From positions 22,529-86,528 of the forward strand of contig CAVFCI010000004.1 of assembly GCA_963620985.1 (NCBI GenBank): a stretch of 64,000 nucleotides of DNA. Direction: 5' to 3'. The notes under the pieces are model-generated. The model was given only the letters and a program-made list of their open reading frames with translations. It had not been told where the DNA came from and searched no databases. A program made the translations under genes and the position numbers. The first letter of the stretch is position 1. Every line of letters begins with the position of its first letter. Of this stretch, positions 60,662 through 64,000 are shown one piece after another. Source of the stretch: F23-B02 sp963620985. Its GTDB lineage: Bacteria; Bacillota; Clostridia; Oscillospirales; Oscillospiraceae.

Positions 60662-61363
60662 GCCGGCGATCGACGTAACGACGTGCTGACACAGGAGCAG
60701 CCCCGCGCTTGCCGGTACCCACACCAGCGAGCCGGGCACGCTCCTGCGACCCGGGGGCGGAGCCTCAAACTGCTGCGGCTCCATTGCCTGCTCGGGCGAG
60801 AACACAACGTCGTGATGCTCTATGCCCACCCTGCGCAGCTCCCTGCGCACTACCCTTGCCAGCGGACAGCCGCTGGTCTTTTTTATATCGCAGAGCATGA
60901 GCTGCTGCGCGTCGCGCTTGTTTCCCGTGCCGAGCGCCGACACGATGGGGATGCCGCGCTCCTTGGCCGTGTATATGAGGTCTACCTTGCAGGACACAAG
61001 GTCGATGCAGTCAACGATATAGTCGTAATCGGCAAGGAAGCGCTCGCGGCTCTCGGCCTCGTAGCGCCCGACGATGCACTTAACGTCAATGTCGGGGTTT
61101 ATGTCCTCGATGCGGCGGCGCAGCACCTCGGCCTTAGGCATATCCACGGTCGAGCCGAGGGCGCACAGCTGGCGGTTTATGTTGCTCAGACCAACGGTGT
61201 CCTGATCTATAAGCGTCAAGCGTCCGATGCCGCTGCGCGCCAGTGCCTCGGCGCACCATGAGCCCACGCCGCCGAGCCCGAACACCGCGACATGCGCATG
61301 CCTGAGCTTTTCCATCGCCTCGGCTCCGAGGAGCATTTCGGCGCGTATGGTTCGTTCATTCAT
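60656..61363 (-). CDS. tcdA: tRNA threonylcarbamoyladenosine dehydratase (ThiF/E1-like)
   Basis: 235 aa. The ATP-binding motif FGLGGVGSWCAEALARSGIG and LSNINRQLCAL, then VDCIDLVSCKVDLIYTAKE, are the hallmarks of TcdA (YgdL), which cyclises t6A in tRNA to ct6A. The C terminus has GSLVWVPASAGLLLCQHVV. The start is taken at ATG 61363 with GGTGA upstream; ATG 61375 is possible. The gene converges on and overlaps the lactonase-like gene by 6 bp. Confidence 0.9.
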   Translation of the reverse strand: MNERTIRAEMLLGAEAMEKLRHAHVAVFGLGGVGSWCAEALARSGIGRLTLIDQDTVGLSNINRQLCALGSTVDMPKAEVLRRRIEDINPDIDVKCIVGRYEAESRERFLADYDYIVDCIDLVSCKVDLIYTAKERGIPIVSALGTGNKRDAQQLMLCDIKKTSGCPLARVVRRELRRVGIEHHDVVFSPEQAMEPQQFEAPPPGRRSVPGSLVWVPASAGLLLCQHVVTSIAGL

Positions 61364-61385
61364 ATCTATCACCATTAAAAAAGCA

Positions 61386-61412
61386 AAAGGCCGTTCCTTC
61401 GGAACGGCCTTT
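61386..61412 (-). terminator. Terminator of the foldase-like gene
   Basis: AAAGGCCGTTCC / GGAACGGCCTTT with a TTC loop; on the minus strand TGCTTTTTTAA follows. It lies between the foldase-like gene and tcdA, both on the minus strand, so tcdA probably has its own start or depends on read-through. Confidence 0.85.
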
Positions 61413-61421
61413 AAGTTCAAT

Positions 61422-62738
61422 TCATCGGATGCCGACGTAGCGCGCAGAGCCGGTGTAGGAGGCCGTATAGACCTCGGTGATGCTGCTGAAAACGTGCTCG
61501 TTCCACTCGCTGAGCACCTCCTGCTTGAGGAGGTTTTCGGCGATATAGTCGCAGTAGTTCTGATCGCCGCTCTCCTCGGTGGGAGCCTGATTGTTGTCGC
61601 GCTTTGTGAACACGACGACATAGCTGCCGGTGCTCGTGTCGATAACGGTCGTATCGCCTTCAACGCGGTCGGCGCTCTTTAACCACTCGGAGAGGTCGGA
61701 CTCAACGGAGGAGCCGGCAAGATCGGTCTGCTCGGTGGCAGTTGCATCGGTGACGGCTGCCGCGACAGCGTCTGCAAGGGTACTGCCGCCGTTTACGCTT
61801 TCGAGGATGCCCTCAGCGGTGGCCTTTGCTGCTGCAAGAGCCTCGTCTGTCGGCGTATGTGCGTCCTCGTCCTCATCGTCGGAATGCTCGTGCTCGGGAA
61901 GCTCGGCTGCTACAAGATAGTAGCTGTAGGTGAACTTATCGTAGCTGTCCTTGACGGTCTCGTACTCTGCCGCGAGCTCCTCGGCGGTGTATTCCTCGGC
62001 ATCGGTGATGCTGGTCTGAACCTTGGAGGCGAGAGCCTGAAGCTCAAGGATGCTGCGCGCAACGCTCTCGTTGCTGCCGCGGCCATAGTTTGCGTCAAGG
62101 AATCTGCTGACGCTGCCGTAGTTGTTTTCCTTTGCGGTATCGGCGATGCTGTCGATGGTCTCGTCTATCTCCTTGAGATCGTCGTCGTCGAGGGCAATGC
62201 CGTTCTGCTCGGCGTATGCCTCGAATGCCGCAAGCTGGGTGAGCGTGGTCTCGGTCGCGTCGCGGAAATAATCGTCCCAGGTGTAGGTCTCGGCGCTCTC
62301 GGTGTCCTCGGTGCTTTCGCTGTCCTCGTCCTCGCTCGCGTTCGGGTTCAAGGGGCACTCCTGCTCGTCGAGGGGCTTGGAGGTGTCAAGCGAAGAGGAG
62401 AAGAAGCTGCTGTAGGAGTTAACAAAGCTGATATACTGCATATGATATACATAGTTGCACTCAGCCACGGAGAAGCTGCGCTCACCTGCGGGGATGGTCG
62501 TATCATCGACAGTGACCTCGGTATTGGAGACCGTCAGTGCGTCGAGCGACCTGTACAGCGCGCCGGTGTTGAGGTAAATGGCAAAGGCGAAGAAGATAAC
62601 GAGGACAACGCCTATGACTGTCCACTTGATCTTCTGCTTTCTCTTCTTGTCGGCTTCCTTTTTCGCGTTGATGTCCTTGATATAGGACCCGTCGCTGCGG
62701 GCAGCCTGTCTGTTTTTTCTTTCGGTTGATGAACTCAT
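61422..62738 (-). CDS. Membrane-anchored SurA/PrsA-like foldase, PPIase core not obvious
   Basis: 438 aa. A basic cytoplasmic N terminus (KKRKQKIKW) precedes one membrane helix (IGVVLVIFFAFAIYLNTGAL), then a large acidic extracellular region. FSVAECNYVYHMQYISFVNSY followed by a long helical stretch with AAFEAYAEQNGIALDDDDL resembles the SurA/PrsA N-terminal chaperone fold. A parvulin-like stretch may lie near KFTYSYYLVAAEL and TSTGSYVVVFTKRD, but the usual active-site His residues are not evident. Acidic Ser/Thr/Asp/Glu runs interrupt the chain. Confidence 0.65.
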   Translation of the reverse strand: MSSSTERKNRQAARSDGSYIKDINAKKEADKKRKQKIKWTVIGVVLVIFFAFAIYLNTGALYRSLDALTVSNTEVTVDDTTIPAGERSFSVAECNYVYHMQYISFVNSYSSFFSSSLDTSKPLDEQECPLNPNASEDEDSESTEDTESAETYTWDDYFRDATETTLTQLAAFEAYAEQNGIALDDDDLKEIDETIDSIADTAKENNYGSVSRFLDANYGRGSNESVARSILELQALASKVQTSITDAEEYTAEELAAEYETVKDSYDKFTYSYYLVAAELPEHEHSDDEDEDAHTPTDEALAAAKATAEGILESVNGGSTLADAVAAAVTDATATEQTDLAGSSVESDLSEWLKSADRVEGDTTVIDTSTGSYVVVFTKRDNNQAPTEESGDQNYCDYIAENLLKQEVLSEWNEHVFSSITEVYTASYTGSARYVGIR

Positions 62739-62777
62739 GTCTTATCTTCCTTTTTAAATTTTCAGTTGGACTTATAC

Positions 62778-62806
62778 ATTATACCCCAAAGGGGCAATTG
62801 TTTCAA
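62778..62806 (-). promoter_or_regulatory. Promoter of the foldase-like gene
   Basis: On the minus strand, TTGAAA (62806-62801), a 17-bp spacer and TATAAT (62783-62778), about 40 bp before the start codon at 62738. Confidence 0.85.
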
Positions 62807-62814
62807 TAGAAAAG

Positions 62815-62843
62815 TTGAAGCTTTGTGCGTCTTGTGATATGAT
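62815..62843 (+). promoter_or_regulatory. Promoter of the metallophosphoesterase gene
   Basis: TTGAAG (62815-62820), a 17-bp spacer and TATGAT (62838-62843). Transcription would start near 62850, so the start codon must lie after it. Confidence 0.75.
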
Positions 62844-62875
62844 TGCCGCAGACTATTTCGGAACGGGGCAGCACA

Positions 62876-63733
62876 TTGAAAACTTACGGCAAAAAACACA
62901 GAGGACGCGGCTGTCTGACGGCGCTTATCATCATTGCGCTCATCGCGGCGGCTTGCGTTCTTTTGATAAGAGACAGCAGCGAAAGGCTTGAGGTGAGCCA
63001 ACATGAGCTTTCCTCGGCGAAGCTGCCGGAGAGCTTTGACGGCTTTAAGATAGTGCAGCTTTCCGACCTGCACGGAGCGGAGTTCGGCGAGGACGGCATG
63101 GAGCTTGTCGAAAAGGTCGCGGCTCTCGAGCCGGATATAATCGCGCTGACCGGTGATTTCGTCACCGATGAGGGCGATCTTGAGGCCGTTGAAAAGCTCG
63201 CGGGACGGCTCACGAAGCTGTGCCCCGTGTACTTTGTCAGCGGGAACCACGAGTTCGGCTCGGGGCTTGCTGCGCAGGTGCGCGGCATAATGGAGCGCTC
63301 CGGCGTAAAATATCTGAGCAACGAGTATCTTACGATAAGCCGCGGAGAGGACTGCATCCTCCTCGGCGGCGTTGAGGATCCTCTGGCCTATGCCGATATG
63401 CTCACGCCCGAGGAGCTTGCGCAGAAGATGAACGAGGCTGCTCCCGAGGCGTTCAAGCTGCTGCTCGGGCACCGCAATTACTGGATGACGGAGTATCCCG
63501 GGCTGCCGGTCGATCTCATCCTGAGCGGCCACGCGCACGGCGGCCTTGTCCGCATCCCGGGCGTGGGCGGCCTCATCGGAACGGACAGGCATCTGTTTCC
63601 CGATTTCGTTGACGGGCAGTTTTATAACGGCAGCTACACGATGATCGTCTCACGCGGGCTCGGAAACTCCGTGCCCATCCCGCGCATCTTCAACCGCCCC
63701 GAGATCGTCTGCGTGACATTAAAAGCCGAATAA
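62876..63733 (+). CDS. Metallophosphoesterase (YkuE-like, membrane-anchored)
   Basis: 285 aa. An N-terminal membrane helix (LTALIIIALIAAACVLLI) precedes a calcineurin-like phosphoesterase domain: IVQLSDLHGAEFGEDG (metal site), IALTGDFVTD, VSGNHEFGSG and SGHAHGGLVRIPGVGG. It resembles YkuE/YaeI-type enzymes, which may act on lipid-linked phosphates. The start is TTG 62876; the frame open to 62843 lies before the expected transcription start. The ribosome site is weak. Confidence 0.87.
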   Translation: MKTYGKKHRGRGCLTALIIIALIAAACVLLIRDSSERLEVSQHELSSAKLPESFDGFKIVQLSDLHGAEFGEDGMELVEKVAALEPDIIALTGDFVTDEGDLEAVEKLAGRLTKLCPVYFVSGNHEFGSGLAAQVRGIMERSGVKYLSNEYLTISRGEDCILLGGVEDPLAYADMLTPEELAQKMNEAAPEAFKLLLGHRNYWMTEYPGLPVDLILSGHAHGGLVRIPGVGGLIGTDRHLFPDFVDGQFYNGSYTMIVSRGLGNSVPIPRIFNRPEIVCVTLKAE

Positions 63734-63800
63734 AAAACAGTCATGCTTCCGCACCTTGCTGCATACAATATAAGTATGCTGAAAAAACGAGGTGACTTAA

Positions 63801-63857
63801 ATGGACATTGACGATATGATATTCGGAGACTATGACCCCGGCCCGAGCGACCGCTGA
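63801..63857 (+). CDS. Possible 18-codon ORF
   Basis: An ATG with a good GAGGTGA ribosome site five to six bases upstream opens a frame of 18 codons, MDIDDMIFGDYDPGPSDR, ending TGA. The peptide is very acidic, with no relative I recognise. A possible TACAAT -10 lies near 63762. It may be a small protein, a leader peptide or chance. Confidence 0.35.
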   Translation: MDIDDMIFGDYDPGPSDR

Positions 63858-63923
63858 AAATCTCTCAAACGAGGCCGGCTGCACGGATGCTTTTTTCTTA
63901 GCAGCATAGGTTTTCGACACACT

Positions 63924-63991
63924 AAAACGACCTGAAAGGGTCGTTCAGCCTGTCAAAGAACCCCCGTTTTCAGTATGCGAAAACGGGGGTG
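63924..63991. repeat. Two hairpins at the right window edge
   Basis: AACGACC TGAAAG GGTCGTT (63926-63945) and CCCCCGTTTT ... AAAACGGGGG (63961-63989, 9-base loop). Neither has a proper T-run. The second is strong and could be a transcript end or part of a repeat cut by the window edge. No gene is seen between 63858 and 64000. Confidence 0.5.
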
Positions 63992-64000
63992 TTGCTATAA

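Overview
The window is one GC-rich, gene-dense chromosomal segment that looks like a gut-type member of the Clostridia (Oscillospiraceae/Ruminococcaceae-like). The clues are Firmicutes-style ribosome binding sites, a dgt-dnaG-rpoD order, S-layer homology (SLH) proteins, a sodium-pumping decarboxylase, a DUF1292 protein, a BofC-like protein and a Firmicutes-type 6S RNA. I saw no rRNA, tRNA, CRISPR array or intact transposase.

Region by region. (1) 1-9.2 kb: one tightly overlapping operon with all seven shikimate-pathway steps (steps 4 and 5 fused in one protein) plus chorismate mutase-prephenate dehydratase (cut by the window edge), prephenate dehydrogenase and an aminotransferase. It covers the route from PEP and erythrose-4-phosphate to Phe and Tyr. 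(2) 9.25-15.5 kb, minus strand: a two-gene ABC exporter, a four-gene Na+-translocating oxaloacetate-type decarboxylase with its biotin carrier as a separate protein, and a small conserved protein. (3) 15.5-18.8 kb: a class A penicillin-binding protein, a BofC-C-like small protein, a DUF1292 protein and a probable 6S RNA. (4) 18.8-27.9 kb: a palindromic repeat, then a compact phage-derived head module (terminase to capsid to connectors to LysM/hub proteins). It has no integrase, tape measure, sheath, lysis or replication genes, yet every frame is intact and overlapping. (5) 28-40 kb: a tocopherol-cyclase-like protein, a sugar nucleotidyltransferase, a lipase-like protein, a cell-surface locus (transglutaminase, DUF4358 lipoprotein, MBOAT acyltransferase, DHHW protein, SLH-anchored polysaccharide deacetylase), a HAD phosphatase and an atypical P-type ATPase. 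(6) 40-43.4 kb: a self-cleaving-repressor-like regulator leading a membrane protein, an M20 amidohydrolase and a TIM-barrel protein. (7) 43.8-46.5 kb: a large SLH protein with many CxxC repeats and distinctive codon usage. (8) 46.5-59.1 kb: housekeeping genes (aminotransferase, TetR, hflX, YigZ, dgt, dnaG, rpoD, two CorC-like transporters) with five copies of an inverted-repeat element in the gaps, each abutting or entering a stop codon and several carrying a terminator. (9) 59.1-64 kb: a divergent TetR/lactonase pair with a clear operator, tcdA, a degenerate extracytoplasmic foldase, a metallophosphoesterase and an 18-codon ORF.

The two most notable features are the intact but tail-poor capsid module, which may be domesticated, and the stop-codon-associated inverted-repeat family at 46.6-59.1 kb. 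Gene calls rest on reading the sequence and recalling family motifs; no database search was run.
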